Positions 25,675 through 34,455 are shown, counted from the first letter of the stretch. The stretch: 46,197 bases of DNA from Pseudomonas protegens (GCF_003732485.1 NZ_MOAK01000081.1:295429-341625); one strand, 5' to 3'. Numbers and translations are program-made. Notes: generated by a model from the sequence alone, not told the origin.

Positions 25675-26060
25675 GGCAGCAGGCGCTCCCGATCATTGGC
25701 CAGCTCTTCGAGCGTGGCGTGGAAGGGCGAGGATTCATCAAAGATCGCCGACTTCAGGCGCAGGCCGCAGAACAGTGCCGCCAGGGTATAGAACACGCAC
25801 AGGCCGATGATCCCGGCCAGGCGATAGCTGTCCCACAGCAGGATCAGCACCAGCGCCGACAGCCCCACCAGCAACAGCAGGGCAAACACCAGGGCCAGGC
25901 CGGCGAACAGCAGCAGGCTTACGGTGCGCGCTTTCTGTTCCTGCAACTCGATGCCGAACAATTCGACGTGGCTGTGCAACAGGCCCAGGACTGCAGCTCC
26001 CAGGCGCCGCGAGGACGCGCTTGGACCGCTGCCGGACGAAGTGGATTCGCCGATAGCCAT
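25671..26060 (-). CDS. YqjE-like phage-holin-superfamily membrane protein
   Basis: This 129-aa protein has a Ser-rich N-terminus, an amphipathic segment (LHSHVELFGIELQEQKAR) and two strong transmembrane helices (about 46-70 and 76-100). That is the pattern of the YqjE / putative Actinobacterial holin-X family (PF07332-like). I use ATG 26060 (MAIGESTSS), 1 bp after the YqjD-like stop codon, not ATG 26177 inside that gene. Function is unknown; the E. coli yqjDEK genes are linked to stationary phase and stress. Confidence 0.82.
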   Translation of the reverse strand: MAIGESTSSGSGPSASSRRLGAAVLGLLHSHVELFGIELQEQKARTVSLLLFAGLALVFALLLLVGLSALVLILLWDSYRLAGIIGLCVFYTLAALFCGLRLKSAIFDESSPFHATLEELANDRERLLP

Positions 26061-26061
26061 A

Positions 26062-26376
26062 TCAGCGCCGCGTCGCCAGCAGGCCGATGAGAAAGCCGAC
26101 GCCGGCAGCGATGCCGACGGATTGCCAAGGGTTGCTCTGTACATAGTCCTCAGCGGCGGTGACTGCAGCCTGGCCACGCTGGCGCAGGGAGTCCTCGGTC
26201 AGTTGCAGGGTTTCCCGGGCCTTGAGCAGGCTGTCGTGGATCTGCTCGCGCAATTCATCGGCCTGGTCGCCGGCCAGGGTCGCGGTGTGTTCCAGTAGAC
26301 GCTCCGTGTCACTGACCAGTGCCTGAAAATCCGCCATCAGTACTTCTTGAGCCGTCTTCGCCGTTTTGCTGGCCAT
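26062..26376 (-). CDS. YqjD/ElaB/DUF883-family membrane-anchored protein
   Basis: This 104-aa protein has a long acidic helical N-terminal part (about 1-80) and a C-terminal helix, WQSVGIAAGVGFLIGLLATRR (about 84-104), of the tail-anchored type typical of the family. E. coli YqjD and ElaB bind ribosomes in stationary phase through the N-terminal part while anchored in the inner membrane. GGAGAAAC precedes the ATG. It is first gene of the three-gene yqj-like operon. Confidence 0.9.
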   Translation of the reverse strand: MASKTAKTAQEVLMADFQALVSDTERLLEHTATLAGDQADELREQIHDSLLKARETLQLTEDSLRQRGQAAVTAAEDYVQSNPWQSVGIAAGVGFLIGLLATRR

Positions 26377-26679
26377 GGTTGTTTCTCCGTTGATTGCGTG
26401 TGTGAGCTATGAGTGTGAGCCCCGAGTGAAGGTTCACTGTAATTGTCTGGTACAGCTTTTGCTTTGTCCTGGTGCGCAAGACGTGAGGCTTGCGCCGAAA
26501 ACGAGCAAGGGTGGCGCTGCAGCCCGCGTAAACCCTGGCCAAAAAAATCACAACCTCAGGTCAATCGCCTTCCCGTGGTTTCGCCTGCGGCCCCTGGCGC
26601 GCCAAAACGGTTCACCGACTACGCGTAATGACGCGTCCCGGAGCCAACTTGGTGCAAGGTCGGCCGTGGAGCCCGGGAG
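26377..26679. other. divergent spacer yqjD-like / amt-like
   Basis: This 303-bp spacer should carry both promoters. The only clear structure is a hairpin GCGCAAG (26474-26480) / CTTGCGC (26489-26495). I could not assign -35/-10 boxes with confidence, and no gene is visible. Confidence 0.4.
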
Positions 26680-27918
26680 ATGATGGCCGATTTCGGATCT
26701 GCCTACTCCATGGAAAATCTGCAAAGCGCTGTGGACACCCTGGTCCACGGTTCCAACACCCTGTTCATCCTGATCGGGGCGGTCATGGTCCTGGCCATGC
26801 ACGCCGGTTTTGCCTTCCTCGAAGTGGGCACGGTCCGGCAGAAGAATCAGGTCAATGCACTGTCGAAAATCCTCAGCGACTTTGCCGTCTCGACTCTGGC
26901 CTATTTCTTTATAGGCTATTGGATCTCCTACGGCGTGAGCTTCCTGCAACCGGCGGCGGTGATCAGTGCCGACCACGGTTACGGTCTGGTGAAGTTCTTT
27001 TTCCTGCTGACCTTCGCCGCGGCGATTCCGGCGATTATCTCCGGTGGCATCGCCGAGCGTGCGCGTTTTGTGCCGCAATTGTGCGCCACGGTGCTGATCG
27101 TGGCATTCGTCTATCCGTTCTTCGAGGGGCTGGTGTGGAACGGCAACTTCGGGGTGCAAGCCTGGTTGCAACAGCATTTTGGCGCCAGCTTCCATGATTT
27201 TGCCGGGTCTGTGGTGGTGCACGCCATGGGCGGCTGGCTGGCGCTGGCGGCGGTGCTGTTGCTGGGGCCGCGCAACGGCCGTTATCGCGACGGCAAGCTG
27301 GTGGCGTTCGCGCCCTCGAGCATTCCCTTCCTGGCGTTGGGCTCGTGGATCCTGATTGTCGGCTGGTTCGGCTTCAACGTGATGAGCGCTCAGACCCTGC
27401 AAGGGGTGAGCGGGCTGGTGGCGGTGAACTCGCTGATGGCCATGGTGGGTGGCACCGTGGCGGCGCTGATCGTCGGCCGCAATGACCCGGGCTTCCTGCA
27501 TAACGGGCCATTGGCCGGGCTGGTGGCGATCTGTGCCGGGTCGGACCTGATGCATCCGGTGGGCGCCCTGATGACCGGGGCGATTGCCGGGGCCTTGTTC
27601 GTCTGGTGCTTCATCGCCGCCCAGAGCCGCTGGAAGATCGACGATGTGCTCGGGGTCTGGCCGCTGCATGGCCTGTGCGGTGTGTGGGGCGGGATTGCCT
27701 GCGGGATCTTCGGCCAGAGTGCATTGGGTGGATTGGGCGGTGTCAGCCTGGCCAGCCAGTTGATTGGCACCGGCCTCGGGGTGCTGGTGGCGCTGCTCGG
27801 CGGATTCGCCGTGTATGGCGTGATCAAGGCCGTCTGCGGGCTGCGCCTGAGCCAGGAGCAGGAGTACTACGGCGCCGACCTGTCGCTGCACAAGATCGGT
27901 GCCGTGAGCCAGGACTGA
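26680..27918 (+). CDS. Amt/AmtB-family ammonium transporter
   Basis: This 412-aa polytopic inner-membrane channel has about 11 hydrophobic helices. The pore twin-histidine pair is present at His181 (SVVVHAMGG) and His330 (WPLHGLCGVWGG). Also seen are GFAFLEVG, SGGIAERARF and FEGLVWNGNFG. The protein has no cleavable signal peptide, unlike E. coli AmtB. No glnK gene is adjacent, so it may not be the main nitrogen-regulated AmtB. GGAG lies 8 nt before ATG 26680; ATG 26710 is an alternative start. Confidence 0.9.
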   Translation: MMADFGSAYSMENLQSAVDTLVHGSNTLFILIGAVMVLAMHAGFAFLEVGTVRQKNQVNALSKILSDFAVSTLAYFFIGYWISYGVSFLQPAAVISADHGYGLVKFFFLLTFAAAIPAIISGGIAERARFVPQLCATVLIVAFVYPFFEGLVWNGNFGVQAWLQQHFGASFHDFAGSVVVHAMGGWLALAAVLLLGPRNGRYRDGKLVAFAPSSIPFLALGSWILIVGWFGFNVMSAQTLQGVSGLVAVNSLMAMVGGTVAALIVGRNDPGFLHNGPLAGLVAICAGSDLMHPVGALMTGAIAGALFVWCFIAAQSRWKIDDVLGVWPLHGLCGVWGGIACGIFGQSALGGLGGVSLASQLIGTGLGVLVALLGGFAVYGVIKAVCGLRLSQEQEYYGADLSLHKIGAVSQD

Positions 27919-27960
27919 GCGGCCACGGACCAGGGTCGCGAGCTGCTCAGGGCCAGGACG

Positions 27961-27978
27961 GGGCGGCTTCAACCGCCC
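27961..27978. terminator. small hairpin between convergent amt and antiporter genes
   Basis: Arms GGGCGG and CCGCCC with a 6-nt loop overlap the antiporter stop codon. It is weak evidence for a terminator of the amt-like gene. Confidence 0.25.
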
Positions 27979-29924
27979 TGCAGGCGTGCTTCGCCGGCCT
28001 CGATCGCGGCCTGGGTGCCGGACACCAGCACCCGGTCACCGGCTTGCAGGCGCGAGGTCGGGCTCAGGGGCAGATCGCGGCCATCGCGCTGTATTCCGCG
28101 CACATCCACTCCCAGCGCTTCCAGCCCCAGCTCATGCAGCACTCGGTTGCAGGCGTGGGCGTCGGCGTCGAGGTTTACCGCGTGCATCTGCACAGTGGGC
28201 GGTTCGTGATTGTCCTGGGTGCTGCTTTGCGCCCCATGGTAGAAGCCGTGCAGCAGGCGATAGCGGCTATGCCGCACCTCGTCCACGGTGCGTTGCACCC
28301 GTTGTTCCGGCAGGCCAAGCATGATCAGGGCGTGGGAGGCCAGCATCAGGCTCGACTCCAACAGCTCGGGCACCACTTCATTGGCGCCGGCGGCCTTGAG
28401 TTCCGCCAACTGGCTATCATCCCGGGTCCGTACCAGGATCGGCACATTGCGATCCAGGCGCCGCGCGGCCTTGAGTATATTCAGCGCTATGTCGGTCTTA
28501 TCCACCGCAATCACCAGCAGTCGCGCCCGCTCCAGGCCTACCGCCGCCAGCAGGTCGCTGCGCCGGCAGTCGCCGTAATGCACGCAGCTTTCCGCCGCCG
28601 AGGCTTCCTGGACCCGCACCGGATCATCGTCCAGGGCGATGTAGCGCAGCTGCTCATGGCGCAGGAAGCGGCCGATGGATTGGCCGACCCGGCCATAACC
28701 GCAAATCAGTACGTGGCCCTGCAGCTCGGCATTCTGCGCGCTGATTTCCTCCAGTTGGGCGGCCTGGTTGGGCTTGCGGTGCAGGCGGGCGGTGATGACC
28801 GGTGCGGCGCGCAGCAGCAGCGGGGTCAGCAGCATGGAGCAGAAGGTGGCAGCCAGCAGCAGGCTGCTGATCTGCGACGGGATCATCTGGCTCAGTTGCA
28901 TCTGCGCCATCAGGGCGAAGCAGAATTCACCACCCTGGGCCAGGGCCAGGCCGCTGCGCCAGGCGGTCTCGCCGTCACTGCCGCGCAGCTTGAGCAGGGC
29001 AGCCACCACCGAACCCTTGATCAGCAGCAGGGCCAGGGTCAGGCCGGTGATCAGCAGGGCGTGGTCGATGAACAGTTGCAGGTCGATGAGCATGCCGATG
29101 CTGACGAAGAACAGCCCCAGGAGAATGTCGCGGAACGGGCGGATGTCGGCCTCGATCTGATGCCGGTAATGGCTTTCCCCCAGCAACATGCCGGCGAGAA
29201 AGGCCCCCAGGGCCGGAGACAGGCCCAGCAGGTGGGTGAGCCAGGCGGTGAGCAGGACGATCACCAGGGCCAACAGCACAAAGAGTTCGGCGGAGTGCGA
29301 AGCGGCCACTTCATGGAACAGCCGGGGCAGCAGCCAGCGGCTGGCCAGCAGCAGGCCGAAGAACAGCACCACGGTCTTGCCCAGGGTCGCGGGCAGGGCC
29401 CAGTACCAGGCGTGCTCGCTGCTGCCGGCGAAGACCGGCACCAGGGTCAGCAACAGCACCGCCACCACGTCCTGGAACAGCAACACGCCGATGGCGTTCT
29501 GTCCGTGGCTGCTGAAGATCTCGCCGAGGCTGGTCAGCTCCTTGCTGACGATGGCGGTGGACGACAGGGCCAGGCCGGTGCCGAGCATCAGCGCTGCGGT
29601 CAGGGGCATGCCGAACAAGGCCAGGAGCACGCCGAGGATCAACCCGGTGCACAGCACTTGCAGGCTGCCCAGGCCAAACACCACGCGGCGCAGGGCGAGC
29701 ATTTTCGACAGGGAGAATTCCAGGCCCAGGGAAAACAGCAGGAAGACCACCCCCAGTTCCGCCAGGTCCGGCAGGTCCTCGCTGTCATTGACCCAGTCCA
29801 GGGCGGTGGGCCCGACCATCAGCCCCACCGACAGATAGCCCAGGACCGGTGGCAGGCTCAGGCGCCGGAATAGCGCGATGACCACCAGTGATGAAGCGAG
29901 AATGATCAGCAGATTGGCAAACAA
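27969..29924 (-). CDS. CPA2 cation/proton antiporter, KefB/YbaL type
   Basis: This 651-aa inner-membrane antiporter has an N-terminal Na/H-exchanger domain of about 12 helices (1-385) with the family LLFSLGLEFS and LGAFLAGMLLGES motifs. A cytoplasmic RCK/TrkA-N domain follows (NAD-binding GYGRVGQ at 409-415; DDDPVRV; YGDCRR), and a TrkA-C domain ends the chain (about 565-651). It probably exchanges K+ or Na+ for H+ under nucleotide or thiol control. No KefF/KefG-type ancillary oxidoreductase gene is nearby. Convergent with the amt-like gene. Confidence 0.9.
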   Translation of the reverse strand: MFANLLIILASSLVVIALFRRLSLPPVLGYLSVGLMVGPTALDWVNDSEDLPDLAELGVVFLLFSLGLEFSLSKMLALRRVVFGLGSLQVLCTGLILGVLLALFGMPLTAALMLGTGLALSSTAIVSKELTSLGEIFSSHGQNAIGVLLFQDVVAVLLLTLVPVFAGSSEHAWYWALPATLGKTVVLFFGLLLASRWLLPRLFHEVAASHSAELFVLLALVIVLLTAWLTHLLGLSPALGAFLAGMLLGESHYRHQIEADIRPFRDILLGLFFVSIGMLIDLQLFIDHALLITGLTLALLLIKGSVVAALLKLRGSDGETAWRSGLALAQGGEFCFALMAQMQLSQMIPSQISSLLLAATFCSMLLTPLLLRAAPVITARLHRKPNQAAQLEEISAQNAELQGHVLICGYGRVGQSIGRFLRHEQLRYIALDDDPVRVQEASAAESCVHYGDCRRSDLLAAVGLERARLLVIAVDKTDIALNILKAARRLDRNVPILVRTRDDSQLAELKAAGANEVVPELLESSLMLASHALIMLGLPEQRVQRTVDEVRHSRYRLLHGFYHGAQSSTQDNHEPPTVQMHAVNLDADAHACNRVLHELGLEALGVDVRGIQRDGRDLPLSPTSRLQAGDRVLVSGTQAAIEAGEARLQGG

Positions 29925-30137
29925 CGGGCATCTCCGGACAAGGGGGCGGGTAGGGCAAAGCCTAGAGGCAAAAAGGCCGCGAGGATTACCCGGCTGGCGG
30001 TAAACGATTCTGACTCACGTCATTCTTTATCGAGAATGTCTCATATTCACGAGCCTTCGCTATGCTCAAGGCCTGTTGAGAAAAGCTGCGCTCGGGCGGG
30101 TGGACAGGTACCTGCCAGTGAGGAGCCGGAGAGATTT

Positions 30138-31232
30138 ATGGAGCGTCTGTATTCGCTGCAAGGGTTGCGGGGCATCGCGGTACTGGGCGTGGTGCTGTTT
30201 CACATGATGTCGGTGGAGAGCAAGTACTCCGATGGCGACATCCTGTTGCCGGCATGGCTGGACTTCTTCCAGCTCGGGGTCGATCTGTTCTTTGTCATCA
30301 GCGGTTTCGTGATGGTCATCGTCAGCCGCGGACGCTTCCAGAAGAGCCTCGAGACCCAGCGTTTCCTGTTCAATCGCCTGTCGCGGATCTACCCGACCTA
30401 TTGGTTGTACTTCTTCATCACCCTGGGGGTGTACCTGTGGCAGCCGGGGCTGGTGAACAGCAGCCATGGCGGCTCGAACCTGTGGCTGTCGTTCCTGCTG
30501 CTGCCCAATGACAAGGTGCTGCTGGTCATGGTGGCCTGGTCGCTGCTGTTCGAGTTGTGGTTCTACCTGATGTTCACGCTGTTCCTGTTCTTCAAGGAGC
30601 GGCGCCTGCCACTGATTCTGCTGCTTTGGGCGGTGGCGCTGGTGGTCTTCAACCTGTTGCAGAGCTGGCAGGATTACTCCCCGGCGCTGAGGATCATGCT
30701 GCATCCCTATGCTCTTGAATTCATGGCCGGCAGTGCCCTGGCGTTGTTTTTCTATGGGCCCTACAGCGCCAGGGTACCCACGGTGCTGGTCTGGGGCGCG
30801 TTGGCAGCGGCGTTGCTGGTGGGTGTGCCGCTGATCCATGGTTATCAGCTGTTCTTTACCGAGGGGTTGCCGAGAATGCTGGCGGTGGGGCTGACGTTTG
30901 GCACGCTGGTGCTGTCCCTGGCGCTGCTGGAACGGCGGCAGTTGATCCGAATACCTGGGTTTCTGACGGCTACGGGTGATATGTCCTACACCATCTATCT
31001 ATCTCATCTGCTGGTGCTGGGGGTGGTTGGCAGGGCCTGGCAGGTGATCGGCTCCTGGCCTGCCAGTTATGTGGATAACCTGGTCTTCAGTGTGCTGATG
31101 ATCACGGCGGTGGTCTGCTATGGCTGGGTGGGATACCAGTTCTACGAGAAACCGATCCTCGAGCGCGCCACGGCCTACTGCAAACGCCGCTTCAGCTCCA
31201 CCCCCCAGCATAAACATTACGATCCGGTGTAA
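30138..31232 (+). CDS. acyltransferase-3 family membrane protein (OafA-like)
   Basis: This 364-aa integral membrane protein is of the AT3 family, which O-acylates surface polysaccharides or other envelope molecules. The N-terminus has the typical LQGLRGIAVLGVVLFHM with the catalytic His, followed by the LFFVISGFVM and RLSRIYPTYW motifs. About ten membrane helices are present. There is no C-terminal SGNH domain. GGAGAG lies 5 nt before ATG 30138; the frame continues upstream without family likeness. It is followed 37 bp later by a second AT3 protein. Confidence 0.88.
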   Translation: MERLYSLQGLRGIAVLGVVLFHMMSVESKYSDGDILLPAWLDFFQLGVDLFFVISGFVMVIVSRGRFQKSLETQRFLFNRLSRIYPTYWLYFFITLGVYLWQPGLVNSSHGGSNLWLSFLLLPNDKVLLVMVAWSLLFELWFYLMFTLFLFFKERRLPLILLLWAVALVVFNLLQSWQDYSPALRIMLHPYALEFMAGSALALFFYGPYSARVPTVLVWGALAAALLVGVPLIHGYQLFFTEGLPRMLAVGLTFGTLVLSLALLERRQLIRIPGFLTATGDMSYTIYLSHLLVLGVVGRAWQVIGSWPASYVDNLVFSVLMITAVVCYGWVGYQFYEKPILERATAYCKRRFSSTPQHKHYDPV

Positions 31233-31269
31233 CTGCCAGGGTTGATCCTGCTTATTCGGGTAGCCATCG

Positions 31270-32241
31270 ATGCCGAAAGTCCTCAATGCAAATCTTGACG
31301 CCCTGAAAGTCCTGCTGGCGGTGATGGTGGTGGCATTGCACTGCAAAGTGTTGGGGGGCAACTACAACTGGGCAGGCTATGTGCTGTGCAATGGCCTGTT
31401 CCGGGTGGCGGTGCCGACCTTCTTCATCATCAACGGTTACTACCTGTACCAGACCCTCAGCGGCGGCCACTCCTTTGCCCACTGGTTCAAGCGTGGCCTG
31501 TTGATCTACCTGTTCTGGATGCTGGTCTACAGCCCGCAATACGTCGACCCGGCGACCATCCTCAGCCTGGGCGGGGTACTGGGCGTGGTGAAGAAGTTGC
31601 TGATCGGCTATTTCCACCTGTGGTACCTGCTGGGCATGCTCGGCGGCGGGGTGCTGTTGCTGGTGCTGCGCAACTGGGGTTCTGGGCCCCTGGCCGGCCT
31701 GGCGCTGCTGGCCTTCCTGAGTGGCCTGTGCCTGCAGTACACGCGGGTCTATTTCCAGTTGCCCAATGAGTTGGCCCAGCATTTCAACCAGAACGACTAC
31801 ACCGCGCGCAATTTCCTGTTCATGGGCTTTCCGTTCATGGCCATCGGCTTTCTCTGCGCCCGGCATCAACTGCCACGGCACCTCAGCCGGCGCAGCGTCT
31901 GGTGCTGGTTGATCCTGGGGCTGGGGGCGATCCTGGTCGAGGCGGGGTTGAACTTCGCGCTGCGGGCCGACGTCCAGCAGAACTTCGACTTTCTACTGTC
32001 GTTACTGGTGATCGCCCCGGCGCTGTTCTTGTTGCCGCTGGTGTACGTTCGGAGCAGCGAAAGCAATGTCGCCGCGAAGCTGTCTTCGGCGGTGTACTAC
32101 GTGCACCCCTGGTTCATCTACGCTGCCCTGGCGTTGGGCATGGCCTACGGCAACCCGATGACGGGGCTGGTGCTGGTGCTGGCTTTTGGCGTGGCGCCAC
32201 TGCTGATCCTGGCCAGCCGCCGGGTACGGTTCATTCTCTGA
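31270..32241 (+). CDS. acyltransferase-3 family membrane protein, second copy
   Basis: This 323-aa integral membrane protein of the AT3 family has VLLAVMVVALHCKVLGG (His near residue 24) and the VPTFFIINGYYLY motif, then about ten helices ending in a short basic tail. It is shorter than and only distantly like the preceding AT3 protein, so the pair is not a recent duplication. The two are probably co-transcribed. The substrate is unknown; the exopolysaccharide cluster 5 kb away is a candidate, not shown. Confidence 0.85.
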   Translation: MPKVLNANLDALKVLLAVMVVALHCKVLGGNYNWAGYVLCNGLFRVAVPTFFIINGYYLYQTLSGGHSFAHWFKRGLLIYLFWMLVYSPQYVDPATILSLGGVLGVVKKLLIGYFHLWYLLGMLGGGVLLLVLRNWGSGPLAGLALLAFLSGLCLQYTRVYFQLPNELAQHFNQNDYTARNFLFMGFPFMAIGFLCARHQLPRHLSRRSVWCWLILGLGAILVEAGLNFALRADVQQNFDFLLSLLVIAPALFLLPLVYVRSSESNVAAKLSSAVYYVHPWFIYAALALGMAYGNPMTGLVLVLAFGVAPLLILASRRVRFIL

Positions 32242-32310
32242 AGGTGTCGGGTCGACGGCTTTTTCTCCCGGGCCTAGAATAACGGCCTGTTCTTTTATGG
32301 TTGCACTGTC

Positions 32311-32547
32311 ATGCCCCCTGAATGCCAATTGTTCGGCACCCTTGGTTGCCACCTGTGCGAACTGGCTGAAGCTGAATTGATGCCCCTGGTGGAGCACGGC
32401 CTGATGGTCGAGCTGGTGGACATTGCCGAGAGTCAGGAGCTGTTCGAAAGCTATGGCCTGCGCATCCCGGTGCTACGCCGGGTGGACAACGGCGCCGAGC
32501 TCGGCTGGCCCTTCGACGCCGAGCAGGTGGTGGCGTTCCTGCGCTGA
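32311..32547 (+). CDS. glutaredoxin-like small thiol protein
   Basis: This 78-aa thioredoxin-fold protein of the DUF836/glutaredoxin-like family has a CHLC redox motif at Cys13-Cys16 and the cis-Pro motif RIPVLRR. Its exact partner is unknown. The ribosome binding site is weak. The SOS-controlled UmuD-like gene follows. Confidence 0.85.
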   Translation: MPPECQLFGTLGCHLCELAEAELMPLVEHGLMVELVDIAESQELFESYGLRIPVLRRVDNGAELGWPFDAEQVVAFLR

Positions 32548-32624
32548 CGCTTGGCTTGCATCATCCGGGCGTCCGCCTGTCGCCCGTGGTCGGAATTCAT
32601 TGGCGAGATCCGTCGATTCGTTTA

Positions 32625-32640
32625 CTGTATGCATATACAG
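32625..32640. promoter_or_regulatory. LexA (SOS) box
   Basis: CTGTATGCATATACAG fits the LexA consensus CTGT-N8-ACAG perfectly, with an AT-rich alternating centre. It ends 18 bp before the UmuD-like start codon, so LexA bound here would block transcription initiation or early elongation. Confidence 0.88.
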
Positions 32641-32658
32641 CTATCGAGGAGTCTCGCC

Positions 32659-33105
32659 ATGTCTCTCACTTTCCTGACCGGTACCGAACGCTCACAGCCG
32701 TTGCCAGCCTGTTTTCTGGAACTGGGTGACAGCGGCTGCGCTTCCCTGGCCAATGAGCCCACCGGTAGCGGGTTTTCCCTGGATCGGACCCTGGGTCTGG
32801 GGGCTCCTCAGATCCATGGCCTGCTGGTGGACGACGACAACCTGCTGGGGTTCGGCATCTACCCTGGTGACAGGCTGATCGTCGATCGCTCGGCCGCCCC
32901 GGTGGTGGACCAGTACCTTGTGGTACGTCCTCAGGGCACCAATGAGTATTCGCTGCGCCTGCTGGCCCCCGATCCTCGTGGTGGCCTGTTGCTCAAGGCG
33001 GCGCGCCCTTCAATCCCCTCTCTGGTGCTGGATGAACTGGGCTCGATCGAGATTTGGGGCGTGGTGTTGTGGGTTGTCAGTTATGTGGGGCACAAGCAGC
33101 CCTGA
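32659..33105 (+). CDS. UmuD-like S24-family protein with lost catalytic dyad
   Basis: This 148-aa protein has the fold of the LexA/UmuD C-terminal domain: SGF near 37-39, GIYPGDRLIVDRS (66-78), QYLVVRPQGTNEYSLRLL, and a C-terminal SIEIWGVVLWVVSYV. It has no HTH. Where active members read V-x-G-D-S-M-x-x-x-G-I it reads V-D-D-D-N-L-L-G-F-G-I, so the nucleophilic Ser is Asn61. The general-base Lys appears as Arg100. Self-cleavage is therefore not expected. The start is ATG 32659 with CGAGGAG and a perfect LexA box just upstream. No umuC lies beside it. P. aeruginosa has a LexA-regulated gene of unknown role (PA0922, from memory) that could be the homologue. Confidence 0.82.
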   Translation: MSLTFLTGTERSQPLPACFLELGDSGCASLANEPTGSGFSLDRTLGLGAPQIHGLLVDDDNLLGFGIYPGDRLIVDRSAAPVVDQYLVVRPQGTNEYSLRLLAPDPRGGLLLKAARPSIPSLVLDELGSIEIWGVVLWVVSYVGHKQP

Positions 33106-33142
33106 TGGATGTGGCGGACGCTTCAAACCGTTAAAGGAATAA

Positions 33143-33466
33143 ATGATGGTCAATGTCGAACAACTGAAAAACAGCGTGAACAGCATGTCCACCGATGTGG
33201 TCCGCGAGGCGGTGCTTGAGTTGCGCCTGGATGGGTTGGTCACCGAAGGCAAGACGCCCTTCAACAAGCTGCACTTCAATACCTGTTTTGCCGAGATCGA
33301 AGCCCTGTTCCAACGTGGGGGGTACCACCGCCAACTGGATGTGGTGGGTTACCAGGGGCTGCTGTACGCACTCTACGATCCGGGCCGCTGGGAAGCGGTG
33401 GATGTGCTGCGCTGGCTCAAGGATTACACCGAGGCGGCGGCCCAGGCCAAGCAGTCCTGTGCCTGA
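33143..33466 (+). CDS. small hypothetical protein downstream of SOS gene
   Basis: This is a 107-aa soluble protein (106 if ATG 33146 is used). AAAGGA precedes the start. It is mainly helical and charged, with a GYHRQLDVVGYQGLLYALYD segment and Trp-rich WEAVDVLRWLKDY. I recognise no domain. It begins 37 bp after the UmuD-like gene and could be in the same SOS-controlled transcript. Confidence 0.75.
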   Translation: MMVNVEQLKNSVNSMSTDVVREAVLELRLDGLVTEGKTPFNKLHFNTCFAEIEALFQRGGYHRQLDVVGYQGLLYALYDPGRWEAVDVLRWLKDYTEAAAQAKQSCA

Positions 33467-33490
33467 AACCTTGGAAACTGTTCCTAGGTT
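33467..33490. terminator. imperfect hairpin after the 106/107-aa gene
   Basis: Arms AACCTTGGAA and TTCCTAGGTT (one mismatch) with a 4-nt loop follow the stop codon directly. There is no T-tract. Confidence 0.35.
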
Positions 33491-33545
33491 CCTTGTGGCG
33501 GCTGTTGGATAATGCCGCCTTGCATTGATCCTTCGAGCTTTTGGT

Positions 33546-34436
33546 ATGTCATCCGCACCTTTTTCCGCTGCACAGCATCAGGCCAGTACCTTGTACCTGC
33601 CCCCCGGCTCCTGGTCGACGGTGCTGGATTGCCTGTGTGATCACTTCAAGGCCATCAGTCGTGAACAATGGCTGGATCGTATCGTCCGTGGCCGGGTGCT
33701 GGATGGGCAGGGCCAGCCCATCAGCCTGGAGTTGGCCTATCGCGAGGGCCTGCGGATTCACTACTTCCGCGAGGTGCCGGACGAGAAGGTGATTGCGGTG
33801 GAGGAAACCATCCTCTACGCCGACGAGCACCTGGTGGTGGCGGACAAACCGCACTTTCTTCCAGTGACGCCGGCAGGGGAGTACGTCGAGCAGACCTTGC
33901 TGCGGCGCTTGATCCGCCGTCTGGACAATCCGCATCTGGTGCCCTTGCATCGCATCGACCGGCACACGGCCGGGCTGGTGCTGTTTTCCGCGAATCCTGA
34001 CAGCCGTTCGGCCTATCAGGCGCTGTTTCCTACCCGCAGGATTGAAAAACGCTACGAGGCAATCGCCGCCGCCTTGCCGCATCTGGATTTTCCGCTGCTG
34101 CATAAAAGCCGGCTGGTGGACGGTGAACCCTTCTTCCGCATGCAGGAGGCAGAGGGGCCGAGCAATACCGAAACGGCCATCGAGGTCAGGGAAAAACACG
34201 GCGACCTGTGGCGCTATGCCCTGTATCCGGTGACGGGCAAGAAGCACCAGTTGCGGGTGCATATGAGTGCACTGGGAGCGGCAATCTGTAATGACCCGTT
34301 CTATCCCGAGGTACTCAAGGATGCCGAGGATGACTATGCCAGACCGCTGAAGCTGCTGGCCCAGGGCCTGCGTTTCATTGATCCGCTGACGGGGCAGGAG
34401 CGCGAGTTCGAAAGCCGGATCAGCCTGCAGTGGTGA
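33546..34436 (+). CDS. RluA-family RNA pseudouridine synthase
   Basis: This 296-aa enzyme isomerises uridine in rRNA or tRNA. The catalytic motif is HRIDR with Asp138 (PLHRIDRHTAGL). Also visible are VVADKPHFLPVTP and the C-terminal TGKKHQLRVHM motif. The N-terminal 75 residues could be an S4-like RNA-binding domain. I use ATG 33546 (MSSAPF); a TTG at 33525 is possible but poorer. The exact target nucleotide cannot be told from sequence. The gene is followed by a strong bidirectional terminator. Confidence 0.9.
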   Translation: MSSAPFSAAQHQASTLYLPPGSWSTVLDCLCDHFKAISREQWLDRIVRGRVLDGQGQPISLELAYREGLRIHYFREVPDEKVIAVEETILYADEHLVVADKPHFLPVTPAGEYVEQTLLRRLIRRLDNPHLVPLHRIDRHTAGLVLFSANPDSRSAYQALFPTRRIEKRYEAIAAALPHLDFPLLHKSRLVDGEPFFRMQEAEGPSNTETAIEVREKHGDLWRYALYPVTGKKHQLRVHMSALGAAICNDPFYPEVLKDAEDDYARPLKLLAQGLRFIDPLTGQEREFESRISLQW

Positions 34437-34455
34437 ATAGCTGTGGCGCACAACG

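Noticed and set aside
27606-29873. 755-codon plus-strand frame opposite the cation antiporter
   Set aside because: It is Gln/His/Gly-rich shadow translation of a membrane-protein gene and begins inside the amt-like gene.
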